In this document: one piece after another, positions 36,263 through 43,856 of the stretch
Position numbering within the stretch: position 1 is the stretch's first letter
Layout of the letters: every line of letters starts with the position of its first letter
Source of the DNA: Cellulosimicrobium terreum
Lineage (GTDB): Bacteria; Actinomycetota; Actinomycetes; Actinomycetales; Cellulomonadaceae
DNA: 64,000 nt
Direction of reading: 5' to 3'
NCBI GenBank assembly: GCA_014803435.1
Contig: JACYFD010000002.1
Location: forward strand, 597,026-661,025
Notes under the pieces: generated by a model
What the model saw: the letters and a program-made list of their open reading frames with translations, nothing else
What the model was told of the DNA's origin: nothing
The model's database searches: none
Position numbers and translations under genes: made by a program

Positions 36263-36353
36263 GCCGTCGATGATGACACGGCCGTGAGACGGCCTCGCCC
36301 GTGGTCCGTGCCTGCTGCTCGGCGCGCGAGGGTTGCGGAGACGCGTGCCTCTA

Positions 36354-36379
36354 TGGTTCATTAGTCAAGTAATGAACCA
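36354..36379. promoter_or_regulatory. 26-bp palindromic operator for the GntR/YtrA regulator
   Basis: Perfect 10-bp arms TGGTTCATTA (36354-36363) and TAATGAACCA (36370-36379) around GTCAAG. It is the most AT-rich segment of the divergent region and lies 33 bp before the start of the GntR regulator gene. YtrA-type regulators bind palindromes in their own promoter. Confidence 0.75.
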
Positions 36380-36411
36380 GAGAACACGAGAACCGCGAGA
36401 GGATGGGCGCC

Positions 36412-36810
36412 ATGTTCGACGGACCTGAACCCATCTACCTCCAGATCGCCCAGATGGTCCGGGCGCAGGTGCTCGCAGGCCAGACGGCGGAGGAGGAGCA
36501 GGTCATGTCGACCACGGAGTTCGCCACGACGTTCCGCATCAACCCGGCGACCGCGGCCAAGGCGTTCGCCCTGCTCGTCGACGAGGGCGTGCTGTACAAG
36601 CGGCGGGGCCTCGGCATGTTCGTCGCACCGGGCGCTCGCGAGCGTCTTCTCGCCGAGCACCGCGAGCGCTTCTTCGCCGAGGTCCTCGACCCGGCGCTGG
36701 CCCAGGCCGACGTCCTCGACATCCCGTCCGCGGCGATCGTCGAGCACGTCCTGGGACGAGCGCACCCCGACCTCCCCACCGACGACCGACACCCCGAGGT
36801 GAACCCGTGA
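36412..36810 (+). CDS. GntR family regulator, YtrA subfamily
   Basis: 132-residue DNA-binding protein: winged HTH (EPIYLQIAQMVRAQVLAG, then STTEFATTFRINPATAAKAF and EGVLYKRRGLGMFVAPGA) and the very short C-terminal dimer segment of the YtrA group. ATG 36412 is preferred since GAGAGG (36397-36402) is 9 nt before it; ATG 36403 overlaps that site. First gene of an operon with two ABC exporters, overlapping the next start by 4 bp. It probably represses the operon through the 26-bp palindrome and responds to cell-envelope stress or antibiotics, the usual YtrA theme. Confidence 0.92.
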   Translation: MFDGPEPIYLQIAQMVRAQVLAGQTAEEEQVMSTTEFATTFRINPATAAKAFALLVDEGVLYKRRGLGMFVAPGARERLLAEHRERFFAEVLDPALAQADVLDIPSAAIVEHVLGRAHPDLPTDDRHPEVNP

Positions 36811-37739
36811 CCACCGCCGCACCGCCGCCCTTCGGCGTCGAGGTCCGTGACGTCGTCGTGCGCTACGGACGCCACGACGAACGGCCCGCGCTCGACGCCG
36901 CGACCCTGACCGTCCGCCCCGGGACCATCACCGGTCTGCTCGGGCGCAACGGCGCCGGGAAGACGACGCTCGCCGCGCTGCTCGCTGGCTTCCGCCGGCC
37001 GACGAGCGGGTCGGTCGCCGTCGGCGCCGAGGGCGGGCTCGAGGACCCGTTCGAGAACGTCTGGACCGCCGCGCACACCCAGCTGGTCCGCGAGAGCGGC
37101 GACGTGTGGAACGACAGCAAGGCGAAGGACACCCTCGACTACTACGCCGCGCTGCGCCCCCACTGGGACGCGGACCTCGCCGCCCGCCTGCTCGACGAGT
37201 TCGAGATCTCGCCGCGCAAGAAGCTGAACACGTTGTCGCGGGGCAAGCGCTCGGCGTTCGGCGCGGTCCTCGGGCTCGCGTCGCGGGCACCGTTGACGAT
37301 CTTCGACGAGGTGTACCTCGGCATGGACGCCCCGAGCCGGTACGCGTTCTACGACGCGATGGTCGCGGACTACACCGAGCACCCCCGCACGATCGTGCTG
37401 TCCAGCCACCTGATCGCCGAGGTCGAGCGGCTCTTCGAGGACGTCGTGATCGTCGACCGCGGGCGGGTCCTGCTCGCGGAGCCCGCCGACGACGTCCGCG
37501 CACGCGGCGTGAGCCTCACCGGCGCGTCGGACGTCGTCGAGCGGTTCGTCGCGGGCCGCGAGGTCCTCGCCCGCCAGCGACTGGGTTCGACGGCGCAGGT
37601 CACGCTCTTCGGCCTGTTCGACAGCGACGAGCGGGCCGCCGCGGCCACGGCCGGCCTCGACGTGGGCAGCGTGCCCGTCCAGGACCTGTTCGTCCACCTG
37701 ACCCGACAGTCCGGGTCCGTCCCTGAGGAGGCCCGATGA
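36807..37739 (+). CDS. ABC exporter ATPase of the YtrA operon
   Basis: 310 residues. Walker A GLLGRNGAGKTT near 49, degenerate signature LSRGKRSAFGAVLGLAS, Walker B LTIFDEVYLGMDA with a Val-Tyr where most ABC proteins have PT, and H-loop LSSHLIAEVERLF. These variants are shared by YtrB-like ATPases. GTG 36807 overlaps the regulator stop; its own stop overlaps the permease ATG. With the downstream membrane protein it should form one exporter. Confidence 0.9.
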   Translation: MTTAAPPPFGVEVRDVVVRYGRHDERPALDAATLTVRPGTITGLLGRNGAGKTTLAALLAGFRRPTSGSVAVGAEGGLEDPFENVWTAAHTQLVRESGDVWNDSKAKDTLDYYAALRPHWDADLAARLLDEFEISPRKKLNTLSRGKRSAFGAVLGLASRAPLTIFDEVYLGMDAPSRYAFYDAMVADYTEHPRTIVLSSHLIAEVERLFEDVVIVDRGRVLLAEPADDVRARGVSLTGASDVVERFVAGREVLARQRLGSTAQVTLFGLFDSDERAAAATAGLDVGSVPVQDLFVHLTRQSGSVPEEAR

Positions 37740-38566
37740 GCACGCAGCACGACGCACCCGGCGCCCTCGGCGCCGACGTCTCCGCTCGGCGTCCCGCGGA
37801 GCGTGCCGCGTTCGAGACCGCCGCCCACCGCCGCGGGGTGCGGGCGACGGCCGAGTACGCCGTCTTCGCCACCTGGTACATCGGCGTGTGGTTCTGGGTG
37901 GTCGCCCTCGCGATCGGCGGGATCATCCTGTTCGTCATGCAGCGCACCGGCGACGTCGACCTCACCGCGGTCAGCGGCCCCTCCGAGTCCGCGCGGTTCT
38001 TCCTGTTCGTCATGGGGATCGTGCTGCCGCTGTCGATGGTCGCCCTGCACGTCGCCGCGGGGGGGACGCGGCGGTCGTTCGCGCAGGGGATGTGGGTGAG
38101 CGGCCTGGTCGTGGGCCTGACGTTCGGGCTCGTGTCCGCGGCCGTCGCGTGGATCGAGTGGTGGGGCTTCGACCGGGCGGGCTGGCCGGTCGACCGCGTC
38201 CAGAACCAGCTCTACCAGGACGGTTCGCAGTTCGGGCTCGTCCTGCTCGTCCAGTCGGTCTCGTGCGCCGTGTACTTCCTCGTCGGGATCGCCATCGCGC
38301 TCGGGTACTACCGCGCCGGGTTCTGGCGCGGCACCGGGATCATGCTCGTCGCGCTCGTCCCTCTCGCGGTCGCCGAGGTCTCGCTCCAGTCCGGCTGGTT
38401 CGGCCAGGCGTTCGCCGGATCGGTCGGCGTGCCCGCGGCGACGGTCTGGGGCGCCGCGCTGGGCGGCCTCGTCGCCGTCGCGCTCGCCGCGCTCCTCGTC
38501 AGCCGCATCATGGCGGACGTCGCCGTCCGCCCGGTCGACTTCGGCTCGAGCGTCACCATGGGCTGA
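37736..38566 (+). CDS. ABC exporter membrane subunit of the YtrA operon
   Basis: 276 residues; about six membrane segments, among them TWYIGVWFWVVALAIGGIIL near 48, ARFFLFVMGIVLPLSMVALH near 90 and SGLVVGLTFGLVSAAVAWIE near 122. No close family motif, but position behind a YtrB-like ATPase with an ATGA overlap fits its permease. The charged N-terminus of about 40 residues is probably cytoplasmic. Substrate unknown. Confidence 0.8.
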   Translation: MSTQHDAPGALGADVSARRPAERAAFETAAHRRGVRATAEYAVFATWYIGVWFWVVALAIGGIILFVMQRTGDVDLTAVSGPSESARFFLFVMGIVLPLSMVALHVAAGGTRRSFAQGMWVSGLVVGLTFGLVSAAVAWIEWWGFDRAGWPVDRVQNQLYQDGSQFGLVLLVQSVSCAVYFLVGIAIALGYYRAGFWRGTGIMLVALVPLAVAEVSLQSGWFGQAFAGSVGVPAATVWGAALGGLVAVALAALLVSRIMADVAVRPVDFGSSVTMG

Positions 38567-38672
38567 CCACCGCACTCGCACGCGAGCTCGCACCACACCA
38601 CCACCAAGAGAACGTCCGCACGGACGGCGACCCCGCCGCCCGGCGGTCCCGCACACCCTGAAGGAGGTCGCC

Positions 38673-39728
38673 ATGACCGCCGCACCACACCCCGTCACCG
38701 CCCCGACCACCGCACCGCCCGACGTCGGGTTCGACGCCGCCGCACCCGTCGTCGAGGTCCGGCACCTGCGCAAGACCTATGCCGGACCGAAGGGATCGAC
38801 GGCACGCAAGGTCGCCGTCGAGGACGTGAGCTTCTCCGTCGCGCCCGGCGAGATCTTCGGCATCCTGGGCCCCAACGGCGCCGGGAAGACCACGACCGTG
38901 GAGTGCCTCGCCGGTCTGCGGGAGACCGACGGCGGATCCGTCCGGATCCTCGGCGTCGACCCGCAGGACCACCCCGAGCGTGTCCGCGACGTCCTCGGGG
39001 TCCAGCTCCAGGAGTCGGCGCTCAACGAGAAGATCACCGTCGACGAGGCGATGCGCCTGTACGCGTCGTTCTACGAGACGCCCGCCGACATCGAGGAGCT
39101 GCTCGACCTGCTCGAGCTCGCCGAGCACCGCGGTGTCGCGTACGCGAAGCTGTCCGGCGGGCAGAAGCAACGCCTGTCGATCGCGCTCGCGCTCGTCGGG
39201 AACCCGCGCGTCGCGATCCTCGACGAGCTCACCACGGGCCTCGACCCGCAGGCCCGCAGGAACACCTGGGACCTGGTCGAACGGGTGCGCGACCGCGGCG
39301 TCTCCGTCCTGCTCGTCACGCACTTCATGGACGAGGCCGAGCGCCTGTGCGACCGGCTCGTCGTCATCGACCACGGCCGCGTCGTGGCCGAGGGGAGCCC
39401 GGCCGGGCTGATCGACGCGCTCGACGACGAGCGGACCATGCGGCTGCGCGTGCCCGCCGCGGACCACGACATGGCCATGCACACGCTCGCCGGTCTCGTC
39501 GACGTCGAGCGCATCGAGGTGATCGACGCCGTGCGGCCGTCCGACCGCGAGATCGAGGTGCGCGGGTCGCGACGGGTGCTGCCCGCCGTCGTGCTCGCGC
39601 TCGCCGAGCGGGACGTCGTGCCCGACGACGTCCGCACCGTCTCCCGGTCCCTCGAGGACGTGTTCGTGGCCGTGACCGGCCGCACGTACGACCCCACCGC
39701 CGCATCCCGAGAAGGAGCATCCCGATGA
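38673..39728 (+). CDS. second ABC exporter ATPase, DrrA/CcmA-like
   Basis: 351 residues. Walker A GPNGAGKTT near 70, Q-loop GVQLQESALNEKITV, signature LSGGQKQRLSIALAL, Walker B VAILDELTTGLDP with Leu in place of Pro after Glu, H-loop VTHFMDEAERL, then a C-terminal domain with LEDVFVAVTGRTYDP. ATG 38673 follows GAAGGAG. It lies 106 bp after the first exporter of the operon in a gap with nothing else recognised. Its stop overlaps the next ATG. Confidence 0.93.
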   Translation: MTAAPHPVTAPTTAPPDVGFDAAAPVVEVRHLRKTYAGPKGSTARKVAVEDVSFSVAPGEIFGILGPNGAGKTTTVECLAGLRETDGGSVRILGVDPQDHPERVRDVLGVQLQESALNEKITVDEAMRLYASFYETPADIEELLDLLELAEHRGVAYAKLSGGQKQRLSIALALVGNPRVAILDELTTGLDPQARRNTWDLVERVRDRGVSVLLVTHFMDEAERLCDRLVVIDHGRVVAEGSPAGLIDALDDERTMRLRVPAADHDMAMHTLAGLVDVERIEVIDAVRPSDREIEVRGSRRVLPAVVLALAERDVVPDDVRTVSRSLEDVFVAVTGRTYDPTAASREGASR

Positions 39729-40531
39729 CCGCCGCGACCCTCTCCCCGTCGCTGCCGACCACCCCCACCTCCGGGTGGCGCGGCTTCGGCACCCTCCTGA
39801 CGACCGAGGCGCGGCTGTGGCTGCGCGACCCGGGGAGCGTGTTCTTCGCCCTCGCGTTCCCGACCGTCCTGCTGGTGGGCGTGAGCTTCGCGATCCCCGG
39901 CATGCGCGAGCCGATCGAGGGGATGGGTGCGCCGTGGGACGGCCTCACGGCGGTCGCCACGTACGTCCCGGTGGTGCTCGCCGCGGCGGTCGCGACCCCG
40001 GCCCTCACGACGATGCCGGTCTACTTCGCGACCTTCCGTGAGAAGGGGCTGCTACGGCGGCTGTCCACGACACCGATGCGTCCGCAGGGCATCGTCGTCG
40101 CGCACCTCGTCATCAACCTCGTCGCGATCTTCGTGGCGGCCGCGCTCTCGCTCGTGGTGTGCCAGCTCGTGTTCGGCCTCGCCGAGCCCCGCCACCTCGG
40201 GACCGTCCTGCTGGCCTTCCTGCTGACGGTCCTGTCGATGCTCTCGCTCGGGACGCTCGTGGCGGCACGAGCGCCGAAGGCGAGCACCGCCTCGGCGGTC
40301 GGCACGCTGATCTACTTCCCGATGCTGTTCCTGTCGGGGATGTGGACGCCGGGCCCGATCATGCCCGAGGCCGTGCGCGAGATCGGGCAGTACACACCTC
40401 TCGGTGCGGCGTCCCAGGCGCTCGCAGCGGGCTGGTTCGAGGACGGGTTCCCCACGCTGCAGATTCTCGTCATGGCAGTGTGGGCCGTCGTCCTGCTCCC
40501 GCTCGCGATCAAGCTCTTCCGCTGGACCTGA
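39725..40531 (+). CDS. ABC-2 type permease of the second exporter
   Basis: 268 residues, six membrane segments with the ABC-2 signature region RFLLxR-like LLRRLSTTPMRPQGIVVAHL and the late motif FPMLFLSGMWTPGPIMPE. ATG 39725 overlaps the ATPase stop (ATGA); the open frame upstream is an antisense-style artefact of GC bias. Last gene of the operon. Typical of daunorubicin-resistance-type exporters. Confidence 0.9.
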   Translation: MTAATLSPSLPTTPTSGWRGFGTLLTTEARLWLRDPGSVFFALAFPTVLLVGVSFAIPGMREPIEGMGAPWDGLTAVATYVPVVLAAAVATPALTTMPVYFATFREKGLLRRLSTTPMRPQGIVVAHLVINLVAIFVAAALSLVVCQLVFGLAEPRHLGTVLLAFLLTVLSMLSLGTLVAARAPKASTASAVGTLIYFPMLFLSGMWTPGPIMPEAVREIGQYTPLGAASQALAAGWFEDGFPTLQILVMAVWAVVLLPLAIKLFRWT

Positions 40532-40614
40532 TCGACCGGCAGCACCACCCGCTCCGTGTCAGGCGGGCACGGCCGGCGGGGGTGCGCCGACGGGCGAACG
40601 CTCGACGGCGCGCC

Positions 40615-40620
40615 TAGCCT
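40615..40620 (+). promoter_or_regulatory. -10 element of the amidotransferase gene (leaderless)
   Basis: TAGCCT ends 7 nt before ATG 40628. Confidence 0.45.
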
Positions 40621-40627
40621 GACCGGC

Positions 40628-41362
40628 ATGAGGCCCTACCTGCTGCTGGCCTCGCGCGCCGAGGACGTCGCGGCGGACGGCGAGCACGACGCCATGCTGC
40701 GGTTCTCCGGGTTGCGCGCGGACCAGCTCCACCGGGTCCGCATGGAGGCCGGGCCGCTGCCGGCCATCGACCTGGACGACTACTCCGGGGTGATCGTCGG
40801 TGGCAGCCCGTTCGACTCGTCGCGGCCGGACGCCGAGAAGTCCGACGTCCAGCGCCGCGTCGAGCGCGAGCTGGCCCCGCTGCTCGACGAGATCGTGGAG
40901 CGGGACCTCCCGTTCCTCGGGGCCTGCTACGGCGTCGGGACGCTCGGGCTGCACGAGGGCGCCGTGCTCGACGACACGTTCGCCGAGCCGATCGGACCCG
41001 TCACGATCCGGCTCACGCCCGAGGGGCGCGCCGACCCGCTGCTCGCCGACGTCCCGGACGAATTCGAGGCGTACGTCGGGCACAAGGAGGCGGTCCGCGA
41101 GCTCCCGGCGCACGCGGTGCTGCTCGCGTCGTCGGACACGTGCCCGGTGCAGATGTTCCGCGTGCGGGAGAATCTCTACGCGACGCAGTTCCACCCCGAG
41201 CTGGACCTGGACGGCATCGTCACGCGGATCGGCGTGTACCAGGGGTACGGGTACTTCCCACCGGAGACCGCGGACGACGTCGAGGCGAGGGTCCGGCGGG
41301 GCGACGTGCGGTTCCCGCGGCGCATCCTCGAGACGTTCGTCCGGCGCTACGCCCGAGACTGA
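40628..41362 (+). CDS. class I glutamine amidotransferase-like protein
   Basis: 244 residues with the GATase1 fold: GVIVGGSPFDSS near 60, nucleophile Cys in FLGACYGVGTLG near 99, and the His-Glu pair in ATQFHPELDLDG near 193. Similar stand-alone proteins are annotated as GMP synthase-like glutaminases; none of the synthetase domain is present, so GMP synthesis is unlikely. It may hydrolyse gamma-glutamyl compounds. ATG 40628 is leaderless. Convergent with the TSUP gene 15 bp away. Confidence 0.87.
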   Translation: MRPYLLLASRAEDVAADGEHDAMLRFSGLRADQLHRVRMEAGPLPAIDLDDYSGVIVGGSPFDSSRPDAEKSDVQRRVERELAPLLDEIVERDLPFLGACYGVGTLGLHEGAVLDDTFAEPIGPVTIRLTPEGRADPLLADVPDEFEAYVGHKEAVRELPAHAVLLASSDTCPVQMFRVRENLYATQFHPELDLDGIVTRIGVYQGYGYFPPETADDVEARVRRGDVRFPRRILETFVRRYARD

Positions 41363-41377
41363 CGTCGAGCAGGCGGT

Positions 41378-42319
41378 TCAGCGGGACGCGGGCTCCGGCG
41401 ACGCGGTCTCGGCCGGCTCGAGGGTGGCCGTCGTGGGGACGTCCGCGTCGAGGGCGCGGGCGGCGCGGTGCTCCTTGACCGACCACGCGACCGCGGCAGC
41501 CCACAGCAGCGCGATCGCGCCGAGGACGATCCCCTGGACGGCACCGCTCGCGTCGACCCAGTCGGAGCGCAGGAGGGTGCGCACGTTCGTCAGGACGATG
41601 ACGCCACCGACGGCAGAGCCGAGGATCCGGGGCGGCAGGTGCCGGACGAGCCACGCGGCGATCGGCGCGGCGATGAGCCCGCCGACGAGGAGCGCGCCGA
41701 CCCAGGCGAGGTCGAGGCCCTGCGTGCCGAGCGAGACGAGGAAGCCGAGCGAGGCGGCGATCGCGACGAGGAACTCGCTCGTGTCGATGGACCCGATGAC
41801 CTTGCGAGGCTCGATCCGGCCGGACGCGAGGAGCGCGGGCGTGCCGACAGGTCCCCAGCCGCCGCCACCGGTCGCGTCGACGAATCCGGCGACGAGCCCG
41901 AGCGGGCCGAGGAACCGCTTGCGGAGCGGGAGCCCGAGGCGCCCCGTGGGCAGCCCGACGAACGTGAACCGCGTGAGCACGTAGACCCCGAGCGCGAGCA
42001 GGAGGAGCGACATCACGGGCGCGGCGACGTCGGTCGCGAGGTTCGAGAGGAACGTGGCGCCGGCGAAGGCGCCGATCGCGCCCGGGACCCCGATCCGCAG
42101 CACGACCTTCCAGTCGACGTTGCCGAACTTCCAGTGCGCGGCCCCGGACGCCAGGGTCGTGCCGATCTCCGCGAGGTGCACGGTGGCCGACGCCGCGGCG
42201 GGGTTGGTCCCGATCGCGAGGAGCAGCGTCGTCGACGTGACGCCGTACGCCATCCCGAGGCTCCCGTCGACGAGCTGGGCGCCGAGGCCGACGAGGGCCA
42301 GCAGGAGGAGGGTGCGCAC
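41378..42319 (-). CDS. second TSUP (TauE/SafE) family membrane protein
   Basis: 313 residues, about eight membrane helices with paired motifs GLGAQLVDGSLGMAYGVTSTTLLLA at the N-terminus and LVAGFVDATGGGGWGPVGTPALLAS in the middle. This form, with SLGMAYGV and GGGGWGP, is the sulfate/sulfite-linked branch. GTG 42319 follows AGGAG. The C-terminal 30 residues are cytoplasmic and Ala/Glu-rich. An Rrf2 regulator lies upstream on the same strand, so sulfur control is plausible. Confidence 0.87.
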   Translation of the reverse strand: MRTLLLLALVGLGAQLVDGSLGMAYGVTSTTLLLAIGTNPAAASATVHLAEIGTTLASGAAHWKFGNVDWKVVLRIGVPGAIGAFAGATFLSNLATDVAAPVMSLLLLALGVYVLTRFTFVGLPTGRLGLPLRKRFLGPLGLVAGFVDATGGGGWGPVGTPALLASGRIEPRKVIGSIDTSEFLVAIAASLGFLVSLGTQGLDLAWVGALLVGGLIAAPIAAWLVRHLPPRILGSAVGGVIVLTNVRTLLRSDWVDASGAVQGIVLGAIALLWAAAVAWSVKEHRAARALDADVPTTATLEPAETASPEPASR

Positions 42320-42397
42320 GAGTTCTCCTAGGTCGCAGTGTCCGGGCCGGTACCGGTCGGGCACGGGCGTGCGCGACGGTCACGGGCAAGTACGGAC

Positions 42398-42422
42398 AAG
42401 GTTGACCGAGGAGGTCGACTTT
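42398..42422. promoter_or_regulatory. candidate operator between the Rrf2 and TSUP genes
   Basis: Imperfect inverted repeat AAGGTTGACC (42398-42407) / GGTCGACTTT (42413-42422), 8 of 10 positions paired, in the 142-bp gap upstream of the TSUP gene. Could be an Rrf2 site. Confidence 0.35.
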
Positions 42423-42461
42423 GTGAACCCCCTGCCCACATCGTGGGAACGTGTTAACGGA

Positions 42462-42920
42462 TCAGGGGTTGACCCACGCGTCGGCGCGCGCAGCCAGCGC
42501 ATGGACCTCGGCCGGCAGCTCGCGAGCGACCACCTGTGCGACGGTCACGCGGTCCAGCACGTCCCGCACGCTCGCGCGCAGCGCGACCCACACCTCGAGC
42601 AGCCCGGCGGCGGACCCCGCGTACTCGAGGCTGGGCGGGCGCTCGTCGCGCACGGTGACGAGCGGGCCGTCGACGGCCCGGAACACGTCGGCGAGGGTGA
42701 TCTCCTCCGCGGGGCGGGCGAGGCGGTGCCCGCCGGAGCGTCCGCGGACGCTCGCCACGATCCCCGCGCGCCGCAGGTCCGCGAGGATCCGCTCGAGGAA
42801 GCTGACGGGCAGGCCCTGGCCCGCTGCCAGGTCCTCCGCCCGCACCGGGTCGCCGTGCGGCGACGCCGCGAGCTCGGCGCACGCCCGCACCGCATAGTCT
42901 GCCTTCGCCGAGACACGCAT
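42462..42920 (-). CDS. Rrf2 family transcriptional regulator
   Basis: 152 residues from ATG 42920. Winged HTH starting MRVSAKADYAVRACAELA with the recognition region LPVSFLERILADLRRAGIV and wing SVRGRSGGHRLARP, then a dimerisation helix. Only one Cys (C14) is present, so it cannot hold the three-Cys iron-sulfur cluster of IscR or NsrR; it is more like CymR-type sulfur regulators. It lies 142 bp upstream of the TSUP gene on the same strand and divergent from the rsbQ-like gene. Confidence 0.9.
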   Translation of the reverse strand: MRVSAKADYAVRACAELAASPHGDPVRAEDLAAGQGLPVSFLERILADLRRAGIVASVRGRSGGHRLARPAEEITLADVFRAVDGPLVTVRDERPPSLEYAGSAAGLLEVWVALRASVRDVLDRVTVAQVVARELPAEVHALAARADAWVNP

Positions 42921-43033
42921 GTCCCCATTGTGCCCGGCGTACCGCCGGGGCCGGCCATCGCCACGGCCTCGTGGCGGGGAGCTCGTCCGACAAATCACCC
43001 GGCACGGCGCCGGGCCACGACATCTCGACCCTC

Positions 43034-43039
43034 TACGCT
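43034..43039 (+). promoter_or_regulatory. rsbQ-like gene -10 element (leaderless)
   Basis: TACGCT ends 7 nt before GTG 43047. Confidence 0.45.
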
Positions 43040-43046
43040 GTGTCGC

Positions 43047-43856
43047 GTGGACGTGCTCCGACGGAACAACGTGCAGGTCGTGAGCGGTGGTGGTGCGCCC
43101 TCCGGCCGTACCGTCGTGCTCGCGCACGGCTTCGGGTGCGACCAGGCGATGTGGCGGTTCGTCGCGCCGCGCCTCGCATCCGACCACCGTGTCGTCCTGT
43201 TCGACCATTCCGGCTGCGGCGCGGCGGACCCGTCCTCGTACGACCCCGAGCGGCACGCGAACCTCGACGGGTACGCGAAGGACCTGATCGAGATCGTGGA
43301 GGCTGTCGCGGACGGTCCCGTGATCGTCGTCGGCCACTCTGTTAGCGCAATCATCTCCGTGCTCGCCGCGGTCGCACGCCCCGACCTGTTCGACCGTCTG
43401 GTGCTCGTCGGGCCGAGCCCGCGCTACGTCGACGACGGCGACTACCACGGCGGCTTCACCGCCGAGGAGATCGACGAGCTCCTCGAGACCATGGACTCCA
43501 ACTACCTGGGCTGGTCCCGGGTGATGGCCCCCGTGATCACGGGCAACCCCGACCGCCCGCACCTCGGCGAAGAGCTCTCCGACTCGTTCTGCCGGATGGA
43601 CCCCGACGTCGCGCGCCGCTTCGCGCGCGCGACGTTCCTCGGGGACAACCGCGAGGACCTCGCCCGGGTCCGCACCCCGACCCTCGTCGTGCAGTCGCGC
43701 GTCGACGTGATCGCCCCGCCCGAGGTGGGGAGGTACGTGCAGGAGCACCTCCCCGACAGCGAGCTCGTCACCATCGACACCGTCGGGCACTGCCCCAACC
43801 TGTCGCACCCCGACGCCCTCGTCGACGTGGTCCAGGACTGGCTGCGGGCGAGCTGA
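43047..43856 (+). CDS. rsbQ: RsbQ-like alpha/beta hydrolase
   Basis: 269 residues, the length of Bacillus RsbQ (269). Catalytic triad S98 (GHSVSA), D220 (SRVDVIAPP) and H248 (VGHCPN), nearly the same positions as S96, D219 and H247 of the Bacillus protein. Oxyanion motif HGFGCDQAMW. RsbQ provides a small hydrophobic ligand or product to the PAS domain of RsbP; plant KAI2 and D14 receptors belong to the same family. GTG 43047 is leaderless and the stop overlaps the next gene's ATG, so the two proteins are coupled. Confidence 0.9.
   Translation: MDVLRRNNVQVVSGGGAPSGRTVVLAHGFGCDQAMWRFVAPRLASDHRVVLFDHSGCGAADPSSYDPERHANLDGYAKDLIEIVEAVADGPVIVVGHSVSAIISVLAAVARPDLFDRLVLVGPSPRYVDDGDYHGGFTAEEIDELLETMDSNYLGWSRVMAPVITGNPDRPHLGEELSDSFCRMDPDVARRFARATFLGDNREDLARVRTPTLVVQSRVDVIAPPEVGRYVQEHLPDSELVTIDTVGHCPNLSHPDALVDVVQDWLRAS

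Noticed and set aside
36263-36361. N-terminal extension of the SNF2 protein to ATG 36361
   Set aside because: The ATG lies inside the 26-bp palindrome and the 33 added residues are basic low complexity; GTG 36262 is preferred, not proven.
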